A program made the translations under genes and the position numbers. This document shows positions 33,065-40,962 of a stretch of 64,000 nucleotides of DNA, in pieces; position 1 is the stretch's first letter; each line of letters opens with the position of its first letter. The DNA is from Desulforadius tongensis. GTDB lineage: Bacteria; Bacillota; Desulfotomaculia; Desulfotomaculales; Desulfohalotomaculaceae. The notes below the pieces were generated by a model, which was not told the origin of the DNA, did not search any database, and worked only from the letters and a program-made list of their open reading frames with translations. Location: positions 62,001-126,000 of the forward strand of contig NZ_JAFBCW010000001.1 in the NCBI RefSeq assembly GCF_016907915.1, given 5' to 3'.

Positions 33065-34606
33065 CTAACTAACATTAGTTATTTCCATTGTGCTGTTACT
33101 TCCGTTCCACATTACACTGCAGCCAAAGCTTTCTGCTACAAAACGCGCCGGCAGCATTGTACGCCCGGAATGGATTTCCGGCATCACATCTATTTCTTTT
33201 ACCTCTCCATTAACGGTTATTTGCGGCTTTCCAATTGTTAATTCTAATTCTGTATCATCTTTTTTTAATGATACCTTACCACCGTTATAACTGATATTGT
33301 CATCCGCTATGCCCAGGGCATGGGCCAAGTACCTTACCGGAACGTAAGTACGATTATCTTTTACGTAAGGTGCAGCATCTATATCTACACGCTGATCATT
33401 ACACTGGTACTGTTTTTTTCCCACTGTAAAAAGAACCTTTAATTTTTCCTTAGGCTTTTGGCCTGTTTGGACTGCCGGTTCTGTTTTTTTATCTTTTTTA
33501 CTGATAGATTTAGTTTCATTATCGTCCAGCGCACTTTCCAGTAAACTGCTGTCAGTGAGTCTGTCCAGCGTCATAACTGCCACTTGATAGTTAGCCTCTA
33601 ACTCAGTTTTTTGAGCCTGCAGTCTGGCTAATGCAATCTTGGCTTCCAATACTTTATCCAGGGTAATTGTACCAACCTTATAGCTTGCTTCAGCAATTCG
33701 AACAGCCTCGTTGGCCTGTTCTATAGCATTCATAATTTGTTGATGGCCTTTATCCATTGCTTCTATGCCCAAACACAACTCCCTGACCGTTTTACGCAGG
33801 GTGTCTTTAGTATCATCAACCGTCATTTCAGCAGCACGCTGTTCCCGTTCTCCCTCATCATAATACTTGGCAAACAGTTTAGTTGTCTTTGCCAACTCGG
33901 CTGCTTCTTCTGCCGTCCATATTTCAAACGAGCTGCTCAGCGCCAAACCTATCAAACTATCAATATTACTTACATCAACTTTAGCGTAGTGAGTACTGTC
34001 TGTCAGCTTTGGTCTTTCATCTACATTATAACCAACAAGAACGTTCAGCTCGGCATATGCACTGTCTAATTCCTGTTGGCTTTTTTTAAGATCAGCTTTA
34101 GCCCCTTCCACCTTTGTTTTAGCTTCTAATAAATCAAGATTATTGGCCATCCCAACATTAACTTTGGCACTTACCTGCTTCAGTTCAATATCGGCTTTGT
34201 TCAGCGCAGCTTCTTTTTCCCGCACGTCAAGCTGTTTAGCCAGCACATCATAGTAGGCCTTATAAACGTCAATTACCAGTTTCTTTTTTTCATTTTCCAG
34301 TTCTTTTTTGGCCTTTCGATATTCAAAGTCCGAGCCGTAGTAATATCGGAAAAGGTTTGTTTCACCGGGCTCAAAACTGCGGTCAACGGGAGTATATCTT
34401 AACAGCTGGGCTGCATCATCACGATACCTTTCTTTGGTGTCAATGTCATCTTTAATTTTTTTAAGTTTGTTATTATAATGAAACGCCCTCTCTACGGCTT
34501 GATCAATGCTTAGGGTCTTAACATCTTCCACTGCCGCTGCCACCGCTGTAAATGCAAACAGCAGCAGTATAAAAACCGTACACGTGATTAAATTACGCTT
34601 TTTCAT
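33065..34606 (-). CDS. TolC-family (OEP) coiled-coil protein with C-terminal stalk (CuAO_N) domain pair
   Basis: 513 residues, ATG with GAGGTG 9 bases upstream. Signal peptide at 1-25. Residues about 30-350 carry the outer-membrane-efflux-protein repeat pattern: LSIDQAVERAFHYNNKLKK, long helices (VIDVYKAYYDVLAKQLDVRE, KVNVGMANNLDLLEAKTKVE) and the second repeat EASYKVGTITLDKVLEAKI. Residues about 390-513 are two CuAO_N/stalk modules (YVKDNRTYVPVRYLAHALG and HSGRTMLPARFVAESFG) closely matching those of the S-layer protein encoded upstream. OEP proteins normally form outer-membrane channels, but nothing else in the window suggests an outer membrane. I infer a surface protein in which the helical hairpin is held by the wall module. 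Confidence 0.88.
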   Translation of the reverse strand: MKKRNLITCTVFILLLFAFTAVAAAVEDVKTLSIDQAVERAFHYNNKLKKIKDDIDTKERYRDDAAQLLRYTPVDRSFEPGETNLFRYYYGSDFEYRKAKKELENEKKKLVIDVYKAYYDVLAKQLDVREKEAALNKADIELKQVSAKVNVGMANNLDLLEAKTKVEGAKADLKKSQQELDSAYAELNVLVGYNVDERPKLTDSTHYAKVDVSNIDSLIGLALSSSFEIWTAEEAAELAKTTKLFAKYYDEGEREQRAAEMTVDDTKDTLRKTVRELCLGIEAMDKGHQQIMNAIEQANEAVRIAEASYKVGTITLDKVLEAKIALARLQAQKTELEANYQVAVMTLDRLTDSSLLESALDDNETKSISKKDKKTEPAVQTGQKPKEKLKVLFTVGKKQYQCNDQRVDIDAAPYVKDNRTYVPVRYLAHALGIADDNISYNGGKVSLKKDDTELELTIGKPQITVNGEVKEIDVMPEIHSGRTMLPARFVAESFGCSVMWNGSNSTMEITNVS

Positions 34607-34642
34607 GATATCTGCACCTCATTCAAGGTAAAAGTAAACACC

Positions 34643-34676
34643 GAGAGCCTAGGCCGCGATAGAAGCCTAGGCTCTC
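34643..34676 (-). terminator. Hairpin terminator after the 693-residue S-layer gene
   Basis: Perfect 12-bp arms GAGAGCCTAGGC (34643-34654) and GCCTAGGCTCTC (34665-34676). It lies 36 bases past the S-layer stop. The T content after it on the minus strand is modest (GGTGTTTACTTTTACC), so some read-through into the TolC-like gene is likely. Confidence 0.75.
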
Positions 34677-34711
34677 TTTAGTTATTGCTTAACTGCTTGC
34701 TTAGTTATTAT

Positions 34712-36793
34712 CTACTCCATGGAGATAACAACTTTCTTTTCTGCAGGAACGAAACCAACTTTTGCTCCGAAAGCTTCAGCTACGAAGCGTGCAGGCAGCA
34801 TGGTGCGGCCGTTGTTGATTTCAGGAGCTATATCCATGGTGGAAACCTGACCGTTAACAACCAGCTGGTTGGAACCAATGGTCAGCTCAACGGTGGTATC
34901 TCCTTTGGTCAGAGTTACAACCTTGTTAGCGTAGTCAACTTCTGCACCCAGAGCATTAGCTAAGTAACGAATAGGTACATAGGTGCGGCCTTCTTTTACG
35001 TAAGGAGCAGCATCTGCTACCTTGTAGCTGCCATCAGCCAGGTATACAGGTGAACCGATGGTGAACTCAGCAAAGCCGCCTTCTTTGTTCTCAACAGGAG
35101 TTACCAGGTTGGCTACTACAACTTCAGCTACTTTAGTTTCATCAAAGTTTTCACTGTCTTCTTCTGCATCTTCATCGTAGTTTTCAGCAAAAGCTTCACC
35201 TTTAACTTTTGCCTTGATCGGACCATAAGGTACGGTGCGGTCGATGGTTACTTTAATGTCAGAAATCTTAATTGCAGAAGGCTTGCTGCTTTGACTGTCT
35301 ACAGGAATGATCAGGATCTCGTCATCAGTATCAATGTCGTTGTCATCCAGTTCGAGGTTACCTTCGATTACCTCAACATCCGGAGTGCCGTCCCACTCAA
35401 CGCCGTCCGGCAGCTCAACAATGATGTTTTTGCCATCAAAGATAGCTTCATCTTCAACTTCGGTAATTACAATGTCGCCCAGCTCTTGAGTTTGAGTACC
35501 TAAAGTGGTGTCTACTGCTTCAGCTTCAACGGTTACCGGTGCAACAGCCTTACCAAGTACCAGTTCACCTTCTGCACCAGCGGAACCGCTGATCTCAGCT
35601 ACGATGTCACCGGTGAAGTCAGCAGCAATAGATACTTCCAGGGTAATTTCCCACTCAGTAGCATTCTTGCCATCATTATTTACTGTCCAGCTGGCTTCAT
35701 TATAGTCGTCACTATCTCTGCCGCCAGTCAGATCAGCATTACCATCTTTCTTGTCGATGTCAATGCTGTGAATTTTAACCCCTTCGGGCAGTTCCAGGTC
35801 AATGGTGCGGCCGTCAATTAAGCTTTCAGCCATGTTTTCATCAATTACAAAGGTAGCCAGTTCTTCTTCATTGTGACCGGCAATAACTGTGGGAACATCA
35901 TCAATTACTTCTAAAGTTACATCCCAGTCAGCATACTCAGCAACAACAACGTCTACCTGATCGAAGTCGTCACCTTCTACGCTGATTTCTACTTCACCGT
36001 AGTCAGCATCCTTGTCTACGTCAACAACCGGGGTGATTTCAACGATACCGCGCTCGGTACGGGATGTGCCAAGACCAGTTAACTCAATTGTAAGGTCGCG
36101 GCCATCTTTCTTGGTTATAGTAGCTGTTTTGCCTTCGAATCCACCAAACAGCTCTATTTTGCTGTTGTCCATACCACTGCCCCATTCAAAGTCCTTAGGC
36201 AGCTTCAGTTCGATTGTTTCGTCATCACCCAAAGAGTTCAAGGAACTTTCAGTGATGCGAATAACACCGCATACTTCATTGTTGTTTTGGCCGATGGTTT
36301 CGGTATCAACAACGGTTACTTCAGCATCGTCGCTGGAGGTACGACCAACAACATAAGTACCGCTGGTTACACCGGAATCCATACCGTCAACAACTGCTTC
36401 AATGTCGCCGCCTTCAAAATCATCGAGGTCAGCATATATCTTAATGCTAACTTTGTCAACAGCATCATCTTGAACAGCGGGGAATTTCAGATACAAAGTA
36501 TCCTTTGAGAAACGAATGTCATCTGGAGCAGGTGTACCGTATGCAAAAGTTACAACAGTTTGATCTTCATCCCACTCTGCACCTTTGGTAAGAGTGATTT
36601 TAAAAGTTTTGGTATTTAAGTCACTTACAAAATCTTCATCTTCTTGAATAGTTAAAGTTCCCAGCGGTTGTACCCCATCATCATCAACAGCTGGTACAGA
36701 ACTTACATGACCCTTGGTGTAAGCAAAGGCCGGAACAGCCATAGCAAATACTAAAGCCATGACCATCATAAAAATAGAAAACTTGCTTTTCAA
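34712..36793 (-). CDS. Probable major S-layer protein with C-terminal stalk (CuAO_N) domain pair
   Basis: 693 residues, TTG start at 36793 with AAGGAGG 8 bases upstream. Signal peptide about 1-24 (ends AVPAFA). Very acidic, no cysteine apart from one (NEVCGVIRI). At least four copies of a beta unit with an I-x-E strand and an LP turn (IRITESSLNSLGDDETIEL, FVIDENMAESLIDGRTIDL, IVITEVEDEAIFDGKNIIV), the same unit as in the 738-residue protein. Residues about 580-693 are two CuAO_N modules (YVKEGRTYVPIRYLANALGA, NNGRTMLPARFVAEAFGAKV). G/C-rich, evenly optimised codons, an unusually long leader with two ECF-like promoters, and a strong ribosome site all suggest high expression. Confidence 0.88.
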   Translation of the reverse strand: MKSKFSIFMMVMALVFAMAVPAFAYTKGHVSSVPAVDDDGVQPLGTLTIQEDEDFVSDLNTKTFKITLTKGAEWDEDQTVVTFAYGTPAPDDIRFSKDTLYLKFPAVQDDAVDKVSIKIYADLDDFEGGDIEAVVDGMDSGVTSGTYVVGRTSSDDAEVTVVDTETIGQNNNEVCGVIRITESSLNSLGDDETIELKLPKDFEWGSGMDNSKIELFGGFEGKTATITKKDGRDLTIELTGLGTSRTERGIVEITPVVDVDKDADYGEVEISVEGDDFDQVDVVVAEYADWDVTLEVIDDVPTVIAGHNEEELATFVIDENMAESLIDGRTIDLELPEGVKIHSIDIDKKDGNADLTGGRDSDDYNEASWTVNNDGKNATEWEITLEVSIAADFTGDIVAEISGSAGAEGELVLGKAVAPVTVEAEAVDTTLGTQTQELGDIVITEVEDEAIFDGKNIIVELPDGVEWDGTPDVEVIEGNLELDDNDIDTDDEILIIPVDSQSSKPSAIKISDIKVTIDRTVPYGPIKAKVKGEAFAENYDEDAEEDSENFDETKVAEVVVANLVTPVENKEGGFAEFTIGSPVYLADGSYKVADAAPYVKEGRTYVPIRYLANALGAEVDYANKVVTLTKGDTTVELTIGSNQLVVNGQVSTMDIAPEINNGRTMLPARFVAEAFGAKVGFVPAEKKVVISME

Positions 36794-37037
36794 CTTTGCT
36801 TCCTCCTTTAGTATAATATGTTTTTCTTTTGAAACTAGGAATCTGTTAGGCTTGGATTGCTAATCCTAAACCTCGCAGGCATTCCCCCTTTCAAAAAAGT
36901 TTAATATCAGCCCATTTGTTAGTCAGCTTATTGAATAACGTTCCAGTAAGCGGGCTTACAAGATCTATATTATTCTACAATAATCTCAAAAAACCTCTTC
37001 GATTTACACGTTTTTTATCTATCAACTTATTGTTATA

Positions 37038-37063
37038 GACGCAGTTCTTATTAATAAGTTCCA
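37038..37063 (-). promoter_or_regulatory. ECF-sigma-like promoter, proximal copy
   Basis: On the minus strand TGGAAC (37058-37063), 16 bases, CGTC (37038-37041). This matches the general ECF pattern of xGxAAC then CGTC at 16-17 bases. It directs transcription toward the S-layer gene, with a leader of roughly 240 bases. Confidence 0.45.
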
Positions 37064-37200
37064 TATTTTATTGCTTTTCCAGCTGTTTTTTAGCTGAATT
37101 CTTATCATCACAATAAGTTTGACGTAATACTTTACTTTTATGTTCCGCCTTTTTAAAAATTTTTTATACCCTATTCTAATTTTGGGCCTGCATAGTTATA

Positions 37201-37227
37201 GACGGGGTATTTTTTAAATAAGTTCCA
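37201..37227 (-). promoter_or_regulatory. ECF-sigma-like promoter, distal copy
   Basis: On the minus strand TGGAAC (37222-37227), 17 bases, CGTC (37201-37204), then TATAAC exactly as after the proximal copy. It begins at the last bases of the MBL-like gene, so it could also be an internal promoter of that unit. Confidence 0.45.
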
Positions 37228-37229
37228 CT

Positions 37230-38486
37230 TTACTTTTCTACCATACTGGTCCCTTTTTTTGATTTCGGTGCAGGCACTTGATTTATAATGTATCTGCTGC
37301 CATCAGTTTTCAAAATTATATGCTGGTTAAGCGTTTTATAAACTAAAATATTCCTTTGCTGCAGACGTTTTAGCACTTCTTCTGCAGGCTCATTTTCTTG
37401 ATCGCCAGTGCTTACACTAATAACTGCTGCTTGTGGGTTAACTTTTTCCAGCAATTCTTTTGACGTAGATTTATCGGATCCGCCGTTGGCCACTTTAAGG
37501 ACATCAGCTTTAATGCCCCCGACAAGATTTTTCTCCTGAGCTTTTAACATACCGCCGGTAAATAATACTTTAACTTTCCCGAACTTAAAGTAAGCCGCCA
37601 CTGAATTAGCTTTGGCATCATTGTAAAACCTGGGTTGGGTTAAAATTTGCACCGTTCCTTTGTCAAATTTAAAGGTTTGGCTGGCGTGGGTCTGCCTTAA
37701 AGCACCTGTCATTTGGACTAAATATTCATATTCCCTGTAAGCATCAGAATGGTCATCATAGCCGCTGTCTACAATATTTTTCACCGGAAAAGCCTTTAAT
37801 ACCGCCGGCACACCACCCATGGCCCCGGCATCGGTGTGGGTGATTACGAGCAAATCAATATCATCAACATTATGCTGTTTTAAATACTCCACTACTTTAT
37901 CACCATGTTCTCTATCGCCGGTATCAATTAAAATATCCTTATTACCGGGCAGCTGGATATACGCGGCTTCACCTCTGCCCACATCAATAAAATGAACCCA
38001 GGCATACTTATCTTCCGGTTTAACGGCCACACCGGTAAGCACCTCAGCCCGCCCGGTTGTATGGTTTATCTTTACATCATAGTTAAAGGCCCGGCACACC
38101 AGTTTAACCGGTACTAATATGTCCTTTCTGACACCGCATATTTTTACTGCCGGTTCCGGCAGTGTTACAGGCTTACCGTTTAAGTAAGCAGTTTTAGAAC
38201 CCGCCGTTACCTTAATTGTATTTACCGTTTCGTACAGGTCATTAAGCTGCACTTTTGCAGTTATGGTGCGGCAGTGTTTTGACGCAGCTGCTTCTCCGCC
38301 AAGCTTATTCACTGTTTCTGCCAAGGGAACCATAAAGGTACCCTTTGAAATCTGGGGTGGATTAATAAAATTCAATTCCACATCATCCACCAGCAGTTTA
38401 GGAGTACCGGAACCTGCATAAGCAGGTATAACAAAAAGAACACATGCCAGCAAAGCGGTAATTAATACAACCGTCTTTTTTTTCAA
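37230..38486 (-). CDS. Exported stalk-domain/metallo-beta-lactamase-fold protein lacking metal ligands
   Basis: 418 residues. Signal peptide about 1-24. Residues about 30-150 form a CuAO_N/stalk pair (KGTFMVPLAETVNKLGGE, RKDILVPVKLVCRAFNYDV). Residues about 165-400 are a ComEC-type metallo-beta-lactamase domain: VHFIDVGRGEAAYIQLPG, ILIDTGD, LLVITHTDAGAMGG, VKVLFTGGMLKAQEKNL, VLKVANGGSDKSTS, AAVISVSTGD. In active relatives these read SHPDADHIGG, TGD, HHGS and a late His. Here only the first His of the metal site remains; the Asp-His pair is Gly-Ala, TGD is TGG, HHGS is NGGS. It therefore looks like a pseudoenzyme. It lies upstream of the S-layer gene in the same direction. Confidence 0.85.
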   Translation of the reverse strand: MKKKTVVLITALLACVLFVIPAYAGSGTPKLLVDDVELNFINPPQISKGTFMVPLAETVNKLGGEAAASKHCRTITAKVQLNDLYETVNTIKVTAGSKTAYLNGKPVTLPEPAVKICGVRKDILVPVKLVCRAFNYDVKINHTTGRAEVLTGVAVKPEDKYAWVHFIDVGRGEAAYIQLPGNKDILIDTGDREHGDKVVEYLKQHNVDDIDLLVITHTDAGAMGGVPAVLKAFPVKNIVDSGYDDHSDAYREYEYLVQMTGALRQTHASQTFKFDKGTVQILTQPRFYNDAKANSVAAYFKFGKVKVLFTGGMLKAQEKNLVGGIKADVLKVANGGSDKSTSKELLEKVNPQAAVISVSTGDQENEPAEEVLKRLQQRNILVYKTLNQHIILKTDGSRYIINQVPAPKSKKGTSMVEK

Positions 38487-38604
38487 AGTAATCCCCCCTG
38501 AAATTATTCATAAATAATGTTTTGCTTTTAAAGCCGATGGCTTTATGCTGGTAAAAAATAAGCTCTTACTTTTTCGCTCTCCTAACCGCCTTTTTACAAA
38601 TTTA

Positions 38605-38631
38605 GGGAAGAACATTTCTCACGTTCTTCCC
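38605..38631 (-). terminator. Hairpin terminator after mbl
   Basis: Arms GGGAAGAAC (38605-38613) and GTTCTTCCC (38623-38631), followed on the minus strand by TAAATTTGTAAAAAG. It separates the conserved mbl/spoIIID block from the surface-protein region. Confidence 0.7.
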
Positions 38632-38643
38632 CATTTTTACCGT

Positions 38644-39681
38644 TTACCCCATTACTTTTTTAAACAGTTTTTTGCTTTTCGGATTGGGCAGCACGTTCAT
38701 CATGGCCAGCGCTTTTCCGGTGCCCTGGGCCACACAGCTGATGGGATCTTCGGCCACGTACACCGGCAGGCCGGTTTCCTCGCTGATCAAGCGGTCGAAG
38801 TTGTGCAGCAGCGCGCCGCCGCCGGTCATTACTATGCCCTTGTTTACAATGTCTGCCGCCAGTTCCGGCGGGGTGTGCTCCAGCACTTCTTTTACCGCCC
38901 CCACCACCGCTTCCAGCGGTTCCGTTATCGCTTCGTATACCTGGCTGGTGGATACCGTGATGGCTTTGGGCAGCCCGGTTACCAGGTCGCGGCCGCGGAT
39001 TTGGGTGCTGCGCTCGCTGTCCACCAGGGCGCTGCCCACTTCTATTTTTATTTCTTCGCCGGTTCTTTCACCAATCATCATGTTAAATTCTCTTCTGATA
39101 TAGCGGACTATGGCCTCGTCAAATTTATCGCCGCCCACCCTTAAGGAACGGCTGCATACAATGCCGCCCAGGGAAAGCACCGCCACGTCGGTGGTGCCGC
39201 CGCCGATATCCACCACCATAGAACCGCTGGCTTCGGATATATCTATGCCGGCACCCAGGGCGGCGGCCAGGGGTTCCTCTATCAGGTGGGCCTGTCTGGC
39301 ACCGGCCTGCAGCGCCGCCTGGCGCACCGCCCGTTCCTCCACCCCGGTTACGCCGGAGGGAATGCACACCATTACCCGCGGTTTTAAAAACCACTTTTTA
39401 GCCTTTACCCTGTTGATAAAATAGCGCAGCATTTTTTCCGTAACGTCGTAATCGGCAATAACGCCATCTCTCAAGGGGCGGATAGCCACGATGTTGCCGG
39501 GGGTGCGGCCGAGCATGCGGCGGGCCTCCGACCCCACCGCGATGATTTTCCCGGTATCTTTATTTATAGCCACCACAGAGGGCTCCTGCAGAACAATCCC
39601 CTTACCTTTAACATATACCAGGACACTGGCCGTGCCCAGGTCTATACCTATATCGGTTGAAAATCCCAGAAATCCAAACAT
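38644..39681 (-). CDS. mbl: MreB/Mbl rod-shape actin homologue
   Basis: 345 residues, family length. Actin-fold phosphate loops are evident: [19 protein letters not shown] at the N-terminus, [18 protein letters not shown] mid-protein and [16 protein letters not shown] near the C-terminus, with [16 protein letters not shown] between. It forms ATP-dependent filaments under the membrane that guide cell-wall elongation. The symbol mbl is chosen over mreB because the gene follows spoIIID, as mbl does in Bacillus, and no mreCD genes are present. SD GGGGAGG precedes the ATG. Confidence 0.93.
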   Translation of the reverse strand: MFGFLGFSTDIGIDLGTASVLVYVKGKGIVLQEPSVVAINKDTGKIIAVGSEARRMLGRTPGNIVAIRPLRDGVIADYDVTEKMLRYFINRVKAKKWFLKPRVMVCIPSGVTGVEERAVRQAALQAGARQAHLIEEPLAAALGAGIDISEASGSMVVDIGGGTTDVAVLSLGGIVCSRSLRVGGDKFDEAIVRYIRREFNMMIGERTGEEIKIEVGSALVDSERSTQIRGRDLVTGLPKAITVSTSQVYEAITEPLEAVVGAVKEVLEHTPPELAADIVNKGIVMTGGGALLHNFDRLISEETGLPVYVAEDPISCVAQGTGKALAMMNVLPNPKSKKLFKKVMG

Positions 39682-39825
39682 TTGTTGCGTTTCCTCCCCA
39701 GTTCTTTTTCGGGTTTGTCCATTTCTTTATAACAAATATGCCGGTAAGGCATGTATTTTATTGAATCTTATTGACATTTCTACTTTTGGGGAAGAATTCC
39801 TCTATATTTAGTATATAAAATTAGA

Positions 39826-40080
39826 TTAATACATATTTTTGTATTTTTTCCTGGTGGCTTCTCCGCCGCGGATGTGCCGCTCGGATTTATTTAATTCCAG
39901 TATTTTTTTTACTTCCCTGGCCAGTTGTTTATTTAAAGAAGGTAAACGCTCGGTCATATCTTTGTGCACGGTGCTTTTGCTCACCTGAAATACCCGGGCG
40001 GCCTGCCGCACGGTGGCCCCGGTTTCCAGGATGTAAGCACATATTTCCAGTACCCGCTTTTGTATATAATCCTGCATCAA
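39826..40080 (-). CDS. spoIIID: Sporulation transcription factor SpoIIID
   Basis: 84 residues, near the usual 80-93. The helix-turn-helix ATVRQAARVFQVSKSTVHKDM occupies about residues 22-42, followed by RLPSLNKQLAREVKKIL and the conserved basic tail HIRGGEATRKKYK. SpoIIID modulates mother-cell gene expression with SigE. It is followed by mbl 144 bases downstream, the same order as in Bacillus. Its presence is strong evidence for an endospore former. Confidence 0.95.
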   Translation of the reverse strand: MMQDYIQKRVLEICAYILETGATVRQAARVFQVSKSTVHKDMTERLPSLNKQLAREVKKILELNKSERHIRGGEATRKKYKNMY

Positions 40081-40190
40081 CCTACCCCCCGGACAACTGT
40101 GACATGTTAGGATTAATTAGTTCATATATATGCGGGCGGGGGGATTTAATACCTATATTGATTGTTTTGGACAGGTTGGTAATAATTGCA

Positions 40191-40889
40191 TTAACGGCAG
40201 CGGGTGTATTCCGCCGGATCAACGGGGCAGCCGTCCTTAGTGAGGGTGAACTGTACCACCGGCTGTCCCGCGCTGCTGCAGGTGCCCAGAATTTCTCCCC
40301 GCTCAACCTGCTGGTTGACGGATACCCGCACGGTGCCCAGGCCGCTGTATGCTGTCCGGCAGCCCCGGCCGTGGTCCACGGTCACTTTAAAACCGGTGTA
40401 CTCACCGGCTTCAACCGCCGCCACTTTCCCGGCCAGCGCCGCTTTAACCGCTTCTCCCGGGGCAGCCTGCAGCTGCAGGCCGCTGCTGAAACGGTAGTCG
40501 TCGTAGATCTCGCTGTAGTACGGCTGGTTGTATTTAAGCAGCACCCTGCCGCTTACCGGCATGGTCAGCCGGCTTAAATCCGCCCCCGGTTCCCGCCGGG
40601 GCTGCTGTTTTTCTTCTACCGGTTGATCTTTTAGTTCGTCTGCTTCGGGCCGTTCTGCCTGTACTTCCGCCGCCGGTCCGGTTTGATTTATTTCCAGCGC
40701 TTCTTCCGCCGCCGGCATCATAAAGCGGGCGGCCAAAAGGGCCCCCGCCAGCAGCAGGGCCGCCCCCGCAGCGCACAGCCCGGTGCTTTTAAGAAACCAT
40801 TTTTTCAGCCACCGGCGGTATTTTTGTATGCCGTCCTGGTTTTTTAACTTTTCTTTCAGGCTGTTGTTGAAAGGCCACATCTTTTTCAC
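40191..40889 (-). CDS. SpoIIQ-like membrane protein with degenerate M23 domain
   Basis: 232 residues. A basic N-terminus and one membrane segment (about 34-56) are followed by an acidic/proline linker (EADELKDQPVEEKQQ) and a LytM/M23 domain from about 115. The catalytic motif normally HxGxD reads FSSGLQL here and the final HxH reads VQFTL, so both zinc histidine sites are lost. SpoIIQ of Bacillus is likewise catalytically inactive and pairs with SpoIIIAH across the septum. Its position between spoIID and spoIIID supports a SpoIIQ-equivalent role. The assignment to SpoIIQ is by fold and neighbourhood. Confidence 0.8.
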   Translation of the reverse strand: MKKMWPFNNSLKEKLKNQDGIQKYRRWLKKWFLKSTGLCAAGAALLLAGALLAARFMMPAAEEALEINQTGPAAEVQAERPEADELKDQPVEEKQQPRREPGADLSRLTMPVSGRVLLKYNQPYYSEIYDDYRFSSGLQLQAAPGEAVKAALAGKVAAVEAGEYTGFKVTVDHGRGCRTAYSGLGTVRVSVNQQVERGEILGTCSSAGQPVVQFTLTKDGCPVDPAEYTRCR

Positions 40890-40962
40890 CTCTTGCTCCT
40901 TACTTTACTGATAGTGTGGCCTTAGACCGGTTTTTTTATACCTCCGCCGGGTCCGGCAGGGG

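Larger units (their letters stand above)
36794..37229 (-). promoter_or_regulatory. 436-base leader/promoter region of the S-layer gene
   Basis: No gene fits here. It contains three related AT-rich segments beginning TGGAAC on the minus strand (36940-36945, 37058-37063, 37222-37227), two of which are complete ECF-like promoters. Close to the gene there is a pair of mutually exclusive short hairpins: TTAGG (36846-36850)/CCTAA (36865-36869) versus GGATT (36854-36858)/AATCC (36862-36866). A long structured 5' leader would suit a stable, highly translated S-layer mRNA. Confidence 0.55.

Noticed and set aside
36794-36900. Possible cyclic-di-GMP or other known riboswitch ahead of the S-layer gene
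   Set aside because: No conserved riboswitch core could be matched by eye; only short hairpins are visible.
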